DNA of 64,000 nt, taken from Methylobacterium sp. WL119. Lineage in GTDB: Bacteria; Pseudomonadota; Alphaproteobacteria; Rhizobiales; Beijerinckiaceae. The notes under the pieces were generated by a model. It was not told the DNA's origin. It made no database searches and saw only the letters and a list, made by a program, of their open reading frames with translations. Position numbers and translations under genes: made by a program. This document shows, one piece after another, positions 1 to 8,583 of this stretch. Each line of letters opens with the position of its first letter. Within the stretch, counting starts at the first letter, position 1. Location: positions 25,535 to 89,534 of the forward strand of contig NZ_VRUU01000010.1 of NCBI RefSeq assembly GCF_008039875.1, read 5' to 3'.

Positions 1-271
1 CACGCAATTCGCGCGTGCTGGTGATGATGGAGAGCACGTCGTCCATCCGCGCCGGCTTCAGGTAATCAATCTCCATGCGGCGCACGACGAAGACGAGGCC
101 GTCCGCCTCCCGGTGCAGCTCGGACTGGTCGCCCGCGAGCCCGCGCAGCAGCTCGGTGCGACCGCGCTCCATGAAGCGCAGGTAGCTCGCGTGGTAGACG
201 AAGCCCGAGAAGTCGGTGTCCTCGTAGTAGACGCGCACCGGCAGCGCGTGGGCATCGATCGATGACGTCAC
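1..271 (-). CDS. ybgC: YbgC-type acyl-CoA thioesterase (partial, 3' end outside window)
   Basis: About 90 N-terminal residues of a hotdog-fold acyl-CoA thioesterase of the YbgC/tol-pal family. Reading leftward, the protein carries VRVYYEDTDFSGFVYHASYL, which matches the family signature whose EDTD aspartate is catalytic, followed by RFMERGRTELLR. The chosen start is GTG at 271-269, with an AAGGA about 11 bases upstream; no in-frame ATG lies closer. In many proteobacteria ybgC is next to tolQRAB and ruvB, and ruvB lies 1.3 kb away on the same strand here, which supports the call. The product is cytoplasmic and hydrolyses short acyl-CoA thioesters. The rest of the gene lies left of the window. 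Confidence 0.85.
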   Translation of the reverse strand, partial: MTSSIDAHALPVRVYYEDTDFSGFVYHASYLRFMERGRTELLRGLAGDQSELHREADGLVFVVRRMEIDYLKPARMDDVLSIITSTRELR

Positions 272-370
272 GGGTTCGATGGTCCTTCTGCTGCCGCAGG
301 GCGGTCCGGGACGGTGGCAAGGGCCGACGTCCCGTCGGGCACGGATCGGACGAGGGTCCGTCCCCACCCT

Positions 371-408
371 CCCGTCATCGCGGGGCCGCGCGGCTCCGGG
401 ATGACGGG
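371..408. repeat. REP-like palindrome, copy A
   Basis: Imperfect inverted repeat with outer arms CCCGTCATC and GATGACGGG and a GC-rich centre. The same outer arms and similar inner bases occur at 37477-37519, so this looks like a dispersed intergenic palindrome family rather than a one-off hairpin. It lies between the ybgC start and the end of the DUF4142 gene. Confidence 0.6.
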
Positions 409-465
409 CAGACATGGCGACGGCATGGCGGGCGGAGGGAGAGGACGAGGCCCTCGCGAACGCGA

Positions 466-493
466 AAGGGCCGCCCCTCGCAGGGCGGCCCTT
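466..493 (-). terminator. Hairpin terminator after the DUF4142 gene
   Basis: Perfect 11-bp stem (AAGGGCCGCCC pairing with GGGCGGCCCTT) with a 6-base loop, 38 bp past the stop of the DUF4142 gene. Read on the minus strand it is followed by TTTCG. Together with the REP-like palindrome it fills the 259-bp gap 272-530. Confidence 0.75.
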
Positions 494-530
494 CCGTCAG
501 TGAATCTGTTTCGACGATGCCGAAGCGGGA

Positions 531-1253
531 TCAGCCGCCGATGCGGTTGGCGAGCGAGGCCGAGTGGCCGTGCTCGTTGGCGATGTAGGGCAGCGCCTCG
601 TTGGCGAACTGGCGACCGGCGGCGTTGTCGCCGTTGCGCGAGTAGGTCTCGTAGAGCTCGAGGGTGCGAGCGTCCGAGCGGGCCTGCTGATCGATATAGG
701 TGCGGTCGAAGTCACGGCCGTTGCGGGCCGACTTCAGGCGCTCGATCCGGTTCTGGCCGTTCGGGCCGATCGCGACGCGGCGGCCGGGCTCGGTCGGGCT
801 GTTGTCGATGATGCCGACGCCGCCGAGGACGCCGCCGACGATGCTGGTGCCGAGGTTGGCGGCGATGGTCACCGGGGCGAGCACGAGGCCCACCGGGTTG
901 TCGATGCGGGTGTCGAAGCCCTGGCGATCCGAGACGACGGTGCCGCCGGAGGACAGCGACGTGCCCTCGGGCAGAAGCGCCTTGGTGGTGGCCTCACGCT
1001 CGGTGATCACGCGATTGGCGTAGTTCCGGACCTGCGGGTTGCGCGAACGCTCCAGGGCGATGCGGCTCGACTCGATGCTCACGGCATCCGAGCGAAGGGC
1101 CTCGGCGCGGAACTCGGGAGTGTCGGTGCCGGCGGCGCCGACGCCGCGCTCGAACGGCGAGACGCGGATGGGAAGGGCGTCCTGGGCGAAGGCGGGGGCG
1201 GTCAGCGAGGCGAGCGAGAGGCCGAGAACGGCGAGGGTGGCGGTACGCTTCAT
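531..1253 (-). CDS. Exported DUF4142-family protein
   Basis: 240 residues. It starts at ATG 1253 with a clear signal peptide (MKRTATLAVLGLSLASL, cut near AFA-QD) and an AAAGGA upstream. The first half of the DUF4142 four-helix fold is seen around SSRIALERSRNPQVRNYA and the second half around DFDRTYIDQQARSDARTLEL. Between them sits an unusual glycine-rich hydrophobic stretch (residues roughly 110-145, containing GTSIVGGVLGGVG) that is not part of the usual domain and may be a membrane hairpin or an insertion. DUF4142 proteins are periplasmic, of unknown activity, and often belong to stress regulons. That fits the EcfG-type promoter found 60 bp upstream. It sits between ruvB and ybgC on the same strand but has its own promoter and terminator. 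Confidence 0.85.
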   Translation of the reverse strand: MKRTATLAVLGLSLASLTAPAFAQDALPIRVSPFERGVGAAGTDTPEFRAEALRSDAVSIESSRIALERSRNPQVRNYANRVITEREATTKALLPEGTSLSSGGTVVSDRQGFDTRIDNPVGLVLAPVTIAANLGTSIVGGVLGGVGIIDNSPTEPGRRVAIGPNGQNRIERLKSARNGRDFDRTYIDQQARSDARTLELYETYSRNGDNAAGRQFANEALPYIANEHGHSASLANRIGG

Positions 1254-1628
1254 AGGAGAACGATCCTTTGTGGTTAGCCGGTGCGTCGAGGCCCCAGGCG
1301 ATTGCGGGCACAACGGGTCGGATCGCCGCTCGTTCCGCACGTGCGAACTACGTAGCCACGCTTCCGGCACATGCTGAGCCGACGAACCGAGACATCGCGG
1401 CGTTGTGAAGCGGTATGCGGAACATCGATTTGCTGATGTTATGCAATGCTTTGCTCAGTTTATAGCGGTGGTATGTGACAAGTTTCCGAACCTTATCCTA
1501 TGCCGCCACAGCATAGCTGAAGCGGTGGAACGGCATGCGTCGACGGCGTTGCGCCGCAGCGGAACTCGATGAAACGCGATTTCGTGTCCCGTCCTCGAAC
1601 GGTCGCTTCAGCATCGCGACGACACGGG
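1254..1628. other. Intergenic region between ruvB and the DUF4142 gene
   Basis: 375 bp without a credible gene. It holds the EcfG-type promoter described separately and an AT-richer stretch near 1420-1510. No strong terminator was found directly after ruvB, only a 5-bp CGGCG/CGCCG hairpin near 1545. Confidence 0.5.
1312..1336 (-). promoter_or_regulatory. EcfG (ECF15) general-stress promoter for the DUF4142 gene
   Basis: On the minus strand, GGAAC (1336-1332) is followed by exactly 16 bases and then CGTT (1315-1312). This matches the ECF15/EcfG consensus (GGAAC, 16-17 bases, CGTT) used by the PhyR-NepR-EcfG general stress system of Methylobacterium and other Alphaproteobacteria. The -10 element lies about 60 bp upstream of the DUF4142 start codon. 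Confidence 0.75.
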
Positions 1629-2690
1629 CTAGGTTTCGGGTTCATCCTCGACGAAGAGGCCGATCTGCGTGATCGGGTCGCGCTTGGGCATCGCGAAACC
1701 CATGTGCTTGAAGGCGTGCTGCGTCAGCACCCGCCCGCGCGGCGTGCGCATCACGAAACCCTGCTGGATCAGGTAGGGCTCGATGATGTCCTCGATCGCG
1801 TCGCGGGGCTCCGACAGCGCGGCCGCGATGGTCTCGATCCCGACGGGGCCGCAGCCGAAGGATTTCGCGATCATCGTCAGGTACTTTCGGTCCATCACGT
1901 CGAGGCCGACGGGATCGACGTCGAGCAGCTTCAGCGCCCGGTCGGCGATCGCCCGCGTCACGGTCGGCGCCTCGGCGACAACGGCGAAGTCGCGCACCCG
2001 CCGCAGCAGGCGGCCGGCGATGCGCGGGGTCCCGCGGGCCCGCCGGGCGATCTCGTTGGCGCCGTCGTCGGACATGCCGAGCCCGAGCACCCGCGCGCCG
2101 CGGCTGACGATGAGCTGCAGCTCGTCGATGTCGTAGAATTCGAGCCGGATCGGGATGCCGAAGCGATCGCGCAGCGGCGTCGTCAGCAGGCCCGCGCGGG
2201 TGGTGGCGCCGACGAGCGTGAACTTCGGCAGCTCGATCTTGACCGAGCGCGCCGCCGGCCCCTCGCCGATGATCAGGTCGAGCTGGTAATCCTCCATCGC
2301 CGGATAGAGGATCTCCTCCACCGCCGGGTTGAGGCGGTGGATCTCGTCGATGAAGAGCACGTCGCGCTCTTCGAGGTTGGTGAGCTGGGCCGCCAGATCC
2401 CCGGCCTTGGCGATCACCGGCCCGGAGGTCGAGCGGAAGTTCACGCCGAGCTCGCGCGCCACGATCTGCGCCAGGGTGGTCTTGCCGAGGCCAGGCGGCC
2501 CGACGAAAAGGACGTGGTCGAGCGCCTGGCCGGTCATCTTCGCCGCCTGGATGAAGATCTCCATGTTGGCGCGCGCCGCCCGCTGCCCGATGAACTCGGA
2601 CAGGCTCAGCGGACGGATGGTCTGATCGACGTCGTCGGCCCGCTTCTCCGGGTCGAGGATCGCGCTGGTCAGGGGTTTCGGTTTGCTCAT
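1629..2690 (-). CDS. ruvB: Holliday junction branch migration helicase RuvB
   Basis: 353 residues, full length for RuvB. The AAA+ core is clear: Walker [10 protein letters not shown], Walker [10 protein letters not shown], sensor region [11 protein letters not shown] with the arginine finger segment TPLRDRF, and a C-terminal winged helix with PRTPRGR-type DNA-binding sequence (here [13 protein letters not shown]). RuvB hexamers drive branch migration with RuvA, and RuvC cleaves the junction. In many relatives ruvC-ruvA-ruvB are contiguous. Here the next gene upstream is an autotransporter on the other strand, so ruvB stands alone and has been separated from ruvCA. Its start is the ATG at 2690. 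Confidence 0.97.
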   Translation of the reverse strand: MSKPKPLTSAILDPEKRADDVDQTIRPLSLSEFIGQRAARANMEIFIQAAKMTGQALDHVLFVGPPGLGKTTLAQIVARELGVNFRSTSGPVIAKAGDLAAQLTNLEERDVLFIDEIHRLNPAVEEILYPAMEDYQLDLIIGEGPAARSVKIELPKFTLVGATTRAGLLTTPLRDRFGIPIRLEFYDIDELQLIVSRGARVLGLGMSDDGANEIARRARGTPRIAGRLLRRVRDFAVVAEAPTVTRAIADRALKLLDVDPVGLDVMDRKYLTMIAKSFGCGPVGIETIAAALSEPRDAIEDIIEPYLIQQGFVMRTPRGRVLTQHAFKHMGFAMPKRDPITQIGLFVEDEPET

Positions 2691-2782
2691 GGAGCCTCGG
2701 CTGGGGATGCGATCCTCCTAACCCGCGCCCGCGGCGATGTCTAAGCGCGCCTCGCCGCCGTCGGATCGTCCGGCCAAGCCCG

Positions 2783-2805
2783 AAAAACAACCCTCGATTG
2801 TTTTT
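2783..2805. repeat. AT-rich palindrome between ruvB and the autotransporter
   Basis: AAAAACAA and TTGTTTTT form an 8-bp perfect inverted repeat with a 7-base loop, in the divergent region 2691-2947. It stands out for its A/T content in a GC-rich genome. Neither flanking gene ends here, so it is more likely an operator or promoter-region element than a terminator. No regulator can be named. Confidence 0.4.
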
Positions 2806-2947
2806 TCTTCGGCATGGTTGAGGTCGCGTTAATCGTTTCCCGGCCTCCTGGCCCCTGTCTTCACCGCCGCCCCGTGCCGTCGTTCCCGGCACCGGACCGA
2901 CGACCGCGCAATCGCGCGATCGCCGGATCGTCTCTTCGCGCCTTCGG

Positions 2948-5713
2948 ATGGGCCGCATGCCGCACCTCGTATCCTGCCCGCCGCGCCGTCGCCTCCTCGC
3001 CACGACGGCGGTGCTGCCGCTGATCCTCGGGGCAGCGTCGATGGCGGCGCCCGATCCGGCCCGTGCGGCCTGCGTGGCGACCGCGACGGGCCTCGCCTGC
3101 GACGGGCCGGACGACGCGACGCTGGCGAGCCCGGTCGTCGGTCCCGGCGGCCTGTCGAAGGCCGGCACCGGCCGCGTCACCCTCTCGGCCGCCAACACCT
3201 ATGCCGGCGGCACCAGCCTCTCGGCCGGCACGCTCGCGACTTCCGCGCCCGGAACGCTCGGCGCGACCGACGGCGCCTTGCTGGTCTCGGGCGGGCGGCT
3301 CGACCTCGGCGGCACGAATCAGGCCGTCGGGCTGGTGCGGCTCACCGGCGGCACCATCGCCGACGGGACGCTGCGCGGCTCGGTCTACGACGTGCAGTCC
3401 GGCGGCATCGAGGCCGCGCTGACCGGCCCCGGGCCGCTGGTGAAGACCGGCGCCGGCACCGTGACGCTGTCCGGCGCCAACGACTTCTCCGGCGGCACCC
3501 GCGTCGATGGCGGCACACTGCAGCTGACCGGGAGCGGTCGTCTCGGCGCGGCGGACGCGGCCCTCGTGGTCGGGGGCGGAACGCTCGATCTCGGCGGCAC
3601 CGCCTCCAGCGCCGGCCCGGTGGTGCTCACCGCCGGCACGATCCGCAACGGCACGCTGCGCGGCGCGATCTATGGCCTGCAGAGCGGCACCGTGGACGCG
3701 GTGCTGTCGGGCCCCGGGACGCTCGCCAAGAGCGGCGACGGCACCGTCCTGCTGACCCAGGCCAACAGCTACGCCGGAACCACCTCGGTCACCAACGGGA
3801 CCCTGCGCGCCGGCATCGCGGGCGCCCTCCCCGCGGGCAGCGCGCTCCTCGTCGCCGGTGCCGGGACCTTCGACCTCGCCGGCTACGACCAGAGCGTCGC
3901 CGCGCTGAACGGCGACGGTCGGGTCTCGCTGGGCGGAGCCACCCTCACCGCCGGCTCGAACGGCACCGACGCGCTGTTTTCCGGCACGATCGACGGCACC
4001 GGCACCATCGTGAAGACCGGCGCCGGCCGCCTCGACCTCACCGGCGACAGCCCGTTCGCCGGCGGCGTGACGGTGGCGGAAGGCCGCCTGCGGGTCGGCG
4101 GCGACCTCGGCGCGGCCGATGTCGGCGTCGCCTCCGGCGCGACGATCGAGGGCATCGGCACGCTCGGCGGCCTCAGCGTCCGCAGCGGCGGCCGCGCGGC
4201 GCCGGGCTACGACGGGATCGGCACGCTGTCGGCCAACGGCAACGTGCTGTTCGAGGCGGGCTCGATCTTCCAGGTGAAGGCGGATGCGGCCGGCAACAGC
4301 GACCGGATCGCGGCGGGCGGCGTCGCGACCCTGCGCGGCGGCCTCGTCGACGTGCAGGCGCAGCCAGGCGCCTACAGCGCCAACACCACCTACACGATCC
4401 TCACGGCAGCGGGCGGCGTGCAGGGGCAGTTCGCCGCCGTCACCTCCAACTTCGCCTTCCTGACGCCGTCGCTGACTTACGCGGACGACGCGGTGCAGCT
4501 GCACCTGATCCGCAACGACCTCGGCTTCGACACCGCCGGCGCGACGGTGAACGGCGTCGCCGCCGGCCGGCGCGCGCAGTCGCTCGGTGCCGGACAGGCG
4601 GTCTACGACGCGGTCGGCCCGCTCTCCACCGCCCAGGCCCGGCAGGCCTTCGACGCGCTCTCGGGCGAAGTCCACGCGAGCGCGGTCACCGCGCTCGTCG
4701 AGTCCGGCGGCCTGGCGCGCGAGGCGATCCTCGATCGGATGCGCTGGTCGGACGGCGCCGGCCTCACCTGCACGCCGGCCGCGCCCGGCCTGCCGGCAGA
4801 GCGCGCACCGATCGCCCGGGTGCCGCTGAACTCCGTGCCCGAATGCGGCACGGGCCTCGGCCCCGGCGGCCTCGACCAGCGGATCGTCGGCTTGTGGGGC
4901 CAGGGCTTCGGCAGCTTCGGGCGCACCGGCTCGGACGGCAACGCTGCCGCCCTCCAGCGCAACACCGGCGGCCTCGTGATCGGCGGCGACGTCGCCGCGA
5001 GCGACCTGATCCGCGTCGGCGCCGCCGCCGGCTACACCGACACCGCCCTCGACATCCCGCTGCGCATGTCGAGCGGCAACGTCCAGACCGGGTTCGGGTC
5101 GGTCTATGCCGGCATCGGCCTCGGCGCGCTCGACCTGCGGATCGGCGGCCTCTACGGCATCAGCGACACCGAGACCCGGCGCGACGTCGCGTTCGCCGGC
5201 TTTCGCGACAGCGCCCGCGCCTCTTACGGCGGCAGCGTCGCGCAGGGCTTCGGCGAAATCGGCTACCGCATGGACCTCGCCGGCCTGACGCTGGAGCCCT
5301 TTGCCGGCGGTGCGGTGATCCGCGTCGGGCAGGACGCCTTTTCCGAGACCGGCGGCGCAGCGGCGCTCACCGGCGCGGCGCGCGACGCCACCGTGTCCAC
5401 CGCGACCGCGGGCGTGCGGGCCGAGGCGCGGATCGACGGCTTCGTCGGCGGCCTGCCGATGCTGCTGCGCGGCCTCGTCGGGTATCGCGGCGCCCTCGGC
5501 GACGTCACCCCGAACGCGCTGCTTGCCTTCAATGCCGGTGGCGTCTCGGCGCTGACCCGCGGCGCGCCGGTCGACCGCAGCGCCGTGCTGCTCGAGACCG
5601 GGTTGAGCTGGATCGTCCTACCCTCGACCACCGTCGGCCTGTCCTATGCCGGGCAGATCGGCGCCCGCGCCCAGGACCACGGCGCCAAGGGCAACCTGAC
5701 CTACCGCTTCTGA
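2948..5713 (+). CDS. Type V autotransporter with passenger beta-strand repeats
   Basis: 921 residues. An N-terminal signal peptide ends near PARA-AC. The passenger (about 40-520) contains four copies, spaced about 95 residues apart, of the autotransporter-associated repeat: GPGGLSKAGTGRVTLS near residue 65, GPGPLVKTGAGTVTLS near 159, GPGTLAKSGDGTVLLT near 254 and GTGTIVKTGAGRLDLT near 349. The C-terminal 280 residues form the outer-membrane beta-barrel, ending in LTYRF with the terminal aromatic typical of BamA substrates. The passenger should fold as a beta-helix displayed on the cell surface. No protease or lipase motif is visible, so an adhesin-like role is the default guess. The start could be Met1 or Met4. 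It is the only plus-strand gene in this part and has no operon partners. Confidence 0.9.
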   Translation: MGRMPHLVSCPPRRRLLATTAVLPLILGAASMAAPDPARAACVATATGLACDGPDDATLASPVVGPGGLSKAGTGRVTLSAANTYAGGTSLSAGTLATSAPGTLGATDGALLVSGGRLDLGGTNQAVGLVRLTGGTIADGTLRGSVYDVQSGGIEAALTGPGPLVKTGAGTVTLSGANDFSGGTRVDGGTLQLTGSGRLGAADAALVVGGGTLDLGGTASSAGPVVLTAGTIRNGTLRGAIYGLQSGTVDAVLSGPGTLAKSGDGTVLLTQANSYAGTTSVTNGTLRAGIAGALPAGSALLVAGAGTFDLAGYDQSVAALNGDGRVSLGGATLTAGSNGTDALFSGTIDGTGTIVKTGAGRLDLTGDSPFAGGVTVAEGRLRVGGDLGAADVGVASGATIEGIGTLGGLSVRSGGRAAPGYDGIGTLSANGNVLFEAGSIFQVKADAAGNSDRIAAGGVATLRGGLVDVQAQPGAYSANTTYTILTAAGGVQGQFAAVTSNFAFLTPSLTYADDAVQLHLIRNDLGFDTAGATVNGVAAGRRAQSLGAGQAVYDAVGPLSTAQARQAFDALSGEVHASAVTALVESGGLAREAILDRMRWSDGAGLTCTPAAPGLPAERAPIARVPLNSVPECGTGLGPGGLDQRIVGLWGQGFGSFGRTGSDGNAAALQRNTGGLVIGGDVAASDLIRVGAAAGYTDTALDIPLRMSSGNVQTGFGSVYAGIGLGALDLRIGGLYGISDTETRRDVAFAGFRDSARASYGGSVAQGFGEIGYRMDLAGLTLEPFAGGAVIRVGQDAFSETGGAAALTGAARDATVSTATAGVRAEARIDGFVGGLPMLLRGLVGYRGALGDVTPNALLAFNAGGVSALTRGAPVDRSAVLLETGLSWIVLPSTTVGLSYAGQIGARAQDHGAKGNLTYRF

Positions 5714-6015
5714 CGCCGCCACCACGCGACGAGGGCGGCCCAGGTCCTCTCGATCCAGCGGGCGGCCTTCTCCAGCGGCACCTTCAGCCAGGGCACGTCC
5801 TGCGCCAGAAGCGCGAGGCCGAGCGGCAGCATCCACAGGCCGAGCACCGGCAGGATCGAGAAGATCCCGCCGAGGATGAGCAGCAGTGCGGCCCCCACCC
5901 GCAGCCACAGGCGCGACGGCTCGCGCAGCCAGCCGACGGCGCGCTGCAGCGGCGCGGGCAGCTTTTGGGAGAGGTGCGCGACGCGCTGGTCCCAATCGTC
6001 GGGTGTCGGGTTCAT
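5701..6015 (-). CDS. Small membrane protein
   Basis: 104 residues from ATG 6015 (a GTG at 6030 would add five). A hydrophilic N-terminus (MNPTPDDWDQRVAHLSQKLP) precedes a long hydrophobic region, about residues 35-75, that is enough for two membrane passes (GAALLLILGGIFSILPVLGL, then MLPLGLALLA). A Trp- and basic-rich tail ends WWRRQKR. The 3' end overlaps the autotransporter 3' end by 13 bp, tail to tail. Its GGAGG lies directly against the ATG, so the exact start is unsure. I do not recognise a named family. It is probably an inner-membrane protein. Confidence 0.65.
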   Translation of the reverse strand: MNPTPDDWDQRVAHLSQKLPAPLQRAVGWLREPSRLWLRVGAALLLILGGIFSILPVLGLWMLPLGLALLAQDVPWLKVPLEKAARWIERTWAALVAWWRRQKR

Positions 6016-6096
6016 CCTCCAGGAACGCACCAGCGACGAAAACGTCGCCGGATTTTCTCGGTCCCGGTGTGCGGACGGGGCAGCGTCGGGCGCCGC

Positions 6097-7872
6097 TCAG
6101 TAGCCCAGCGCCAAGCCGGTGTTCCGGCGCGGGTCGTTCGCCCCGTAGAACCGGTTCGCCCCGACCGCCTTGCCGCCGAGCACCGGCGCGCCGATCAGGA
6201 TCGCGGCGAGGTGGTTGGCCGGCTGCGGCCCGGCGAAATGGTGGCCCATGCCCTCGAGGATCCTGCGGGTGTCGGGCGAGAGCGCGAACCGCTCGACGTT
6301 GGTGACGTCGGGCAGCCACTGGTTGTGGATGCGGGGCGCGTCGGCCGCCTCCTGCACGTTCATGCCGTAATCGACGACGTTCAGGATGCTGTGCAGCACC
6401 ACGGTGAGGATGCGGCTGCCGCCCGGCGTGCCGGTGACGAGGACGGGCTTGCCGTCCTTGGTCACGATGGTCGGGCTCATCGAGCTCAGCGGCGTCTTGC
6501 CCGGCGCGATGGCGTTGGCCTCGCCCTGCACCAACCCGTAGATGTTCGGGACCCCGACCTTGGCGGTGAAGTCGTCCATCTCGTCGTTGAGCAGCACGCC
6601 GGTGCCGGGCACGGTGATGCGCGCGCCGAACCAGTCGTTCAGGGTGTAGGTCACCGAGACCGCGTTGCCGGCGCCGTCGACGATGGAATAATGCGTCGTG
6701 TTGCTGCCCTCGTGCGGCGGCACCCCCGGCTTGAGCCGGCTCGACACGCCGGCCTTGCCCGGATCGATCGCGCTCCGGATGGTCGCCGCGTAGGCCTTGT
6801 CGGTCAGGCGCGCGGTCGGGTTGTCGACGAAGTCGGGATCGCCCAGGTAGCTGTTGCGGTCGACGTAGGCGTGCCGCATCGCCTCGATCTCGTAGTGGAT
6901 CGCCTGCACCGAGCCCCAGCCGAGATCGCCGAGGGGGTAGCCTTCGAGGATGTTCAGCATCTCGCAGATGACGACGCCGCCCGAACTCGGCGGCGGAGCC
7001 GAGATCACGCGGTAGCCGCGATAGTCGCACTCGACCGGCTTCAGCTCGCGGGTGCGGTAGCGGTCGAGGTCGGCCTGGACGATCAGGCCCTTGCCGGCCT
7101 GGCTGGAGGCCACGATCGCGCTGCCGACCGGGCCGCCGTAGAAGCCGGCCGCGCCGTGCTCGGCGATCGTCCGGAGCGTTCCCGCGAGATCCTTCTGCTT
7201 GAGCGTCCGGCCGGCCCGGAACGGCGCATCGCCGTCGACGAAGATCGCGGCGGAGGCCGGATCCCTGCGCAGGTCCGGGGTGGCGATGGCGAACATGTCG
7301 GCGTCGCCCTGCTCGAGGACGAAACCGCCCTCGGCGTAGGCGATGGCCGGGGCGATCAGGTCGGCGCGGGCCATCGTCCCGTAGGTCTCGAGCGCCGTCT
7401 CCAGGCCGGAGACGGTGCCCGGCACCGCCACGGCGAGGGGGCCGCTGACGCTTAGGCCCTTGATGACGTTCCCGTCCCTGTCGAGGTACATGTCGCGGGT
7501 CGCGGCCAAGGGCGCCTTCTCGCGAAAATCGAGGAAGGTCCGGCGCCCGTCGGCGAGCTGGACGGTCATGAAGCCGCCGCCGCCGAGGTTGCCCGCGGCC
7601 GGGTAGACCACCGCCAGCGCGTAGCCGACGGCCACCGCCGCATCGACGGCATTGCCGCCGCGCTTCAGCACGTCGACGCCGACCTGGGTCGCGAGGTGCT
7701 GCGCGGTCACGACCATGCCGTGCTCGGCCACCGCGGGCGCGATCGAGGCCGCTCGGGCCGGCATCGCGAGGGCGAGGATCGCGAGCATCGACGCGACCGC
7801 CCGGGCCGGCCTGCGGTGCGACCCAGCCGTCTGCGTCGGGCCAGGGCTGCCGTCCGTTCGATCCAGGCGCAT
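6097..7872 (-). CDS. ggt: Gamma-glutamyltranspeptidase, periplasmic precursor
   Basis: 591 residues, normal length for a bacterial GGT proenzyme. A signal peptide ends near ARA-AS. The proenzyme cleaves itself before the nucleophilic threonine in NTTHYSIVD (first Thr, residue 392), giving large and small subunits. PSSGG-type loop (APPPSSGG) and the small-subunit motif GTPGGSRI are present. The enzyme hydrolyses or transfers the gamma-glutamyl group of glutathione and related compounds in the periplasm. The start is ATG 7872; an open frame continues upstream but lacks a signal peptide. It diverges from the FKBP gene across a 256-bp region. No neighbour suggests a dedicated glutathione pathway. 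Confidence 0.95.
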   Translation of the reverse strand: MRLDRTDGSPGPTQTAGSHRRPARAVASMLAILALAMPARAASIAPAVAEHGMVVTAQHLATQVGVDVLKRGGNAVDAAVAVGYALAVVYPAAGNLGGGGFMTVQLADGRRTFLDFREKAPLAATRDMYLDRDGNVIKGLSVSGPLAVAVPGTVSGLETALETYGTMARADLIAPAIAYAEGGFVLEQGDADMFAIATPDLRRDPASAAIFVDGDAPFRAGRTLKQKDLAGTLRTIAEHGAAGFYGGPVGSAIVASSQAGKGLIVQADLDRYRTRELKPVECDYRGYRVISAPPPSSGGVVICEMLNILEGYPLGDLGWGSVQAIHYEIEAMRHAYVDRNSYLGDPDFVDNPTARLTDKAYAATIRSAIDPGKAGVSSRLKPGVPPHEGSNTTHYSIVDGAGNAVSVTYTLNDWFGARITVPGTGVLLNDEMDDFTAKVGVPNIYGLVQGEANAIAPGKTPLSSMSPTIVTKDGKPVLVTGTPGGSRILTVVLHSILNVVDYGMNVQEAADAPRIHNQWLPDVTNVERFALSPDTRRILEGMGHHFAGPQPANHLAAILIGAPVLGGKAVGANRFYGANDPRRNTGLALGY

Positions 7873-8128
7873 CGTCGCTCCGAGGAAAGTTGGTAAGGCC
7901 GCGCTCGCGGCCCGGGCGGTGGAATGGGCCGCCAAGGTTGGCGCCGCGTCAACCGGCGCCGGGCGAAAATCGCGAAGGGCCGCCTCCCGCCCCGCAAGCC
8001 GCGTTCCGTGCCCGATCGCGGCGTGCGCCGACGGCGAAAAGCCCCGCCGGCTGGCCTCGGCCCCGGCCCTGCTGTTAAGAGGCCCCTCGACGGGCGGCCC
8101 GAAAGAGGCTCGGCCCGACGGAGGAACG

Positions 8129-8548
8129 ATGCCTCGCTTTATTCTCCCCATCGCCGGAGCCGTGCTGATCGCCATGACCGCTGCCGCCAACGCCGACTAC
8201 ACCACCCTGCCCTCCGGCCTGAAGTATCAGGACGAAGTCGTCGGCACCGGGCCCGAGCCGAAGGCCGGCCAGAAGGTGACCGTGCAGTACACCGGCTGGC
8301 TCGACGACGCCGGCAAGAAGGGCAAGAAGTTCGATTCCTCGCGGGATCGCAACCAGCCCTTCACCTTCACCCTCGGCGCCGGCCAGGTCATCCAGGGCTG
8401 GGACCTCGGCGTCGCCACGATGAAGCAGGGCGGCAAGCGCACCCTGGTGATCCCGGCCGAGCTCGGCTACGGCGCCCGCGGCGCCGGCGGCATCATCCCG
8501 CCCGGCGCGACGCTGATCTTCGACGTCGAGCTTCTCGGCGCGAAGTAA
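8129..8548 (+). CDS. Exported FKBP-type peptidyl-prolyl isomerase
   Basis: 139 residues, starting at ATG 8129 with a strong GGAGGAACG ribosome site directly before it. The signal peptide [16 protein letters not shown] ends near ANA-DY, followed by a single FKBP domain: [59 protein letters not shown] and FDVELL. The domain catalyses cis-trans isomerisation of prolyl bonds, here in the periplasm. It lacks the N-terminal dimerisation domain of FkpA or Mip. The gene ends 35 bp before the jetA-like gene on the same strand, so read-through into the condensin genes is possible. Confidence 0.93.
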   Translation: MPRFILPIAGAVLIAMTAAANADYTTLPSGLKYQDEVVGTGPEPKAGQKVTVQYTGWLDDAGKKGKKFDSSRDRNQPFTFTLGAGQVIQGWDLGVATMKQGGKRTLVIPAELGYGARGAGGIIPPGATLIFDVELLGAK

Positions 8549-8583
8549 CGCGGACGGCTGCGCGAACGCGGGAGTTCGAGACG

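Noticed and set aside
1527..1550. GGAAC, 15 bases, CGTT on the plus strand
   Set aside because: The spacing is one base short of the EcfG consensus and no plus-strand gene lies downstream; it faces the end of ruvB.
6022..6046. GGAAC, 16 bases, CGTC on the plus strand
   Set aside because: The -10 element is imperfect and it points into the 3' end of ggt, so it has no target gene.
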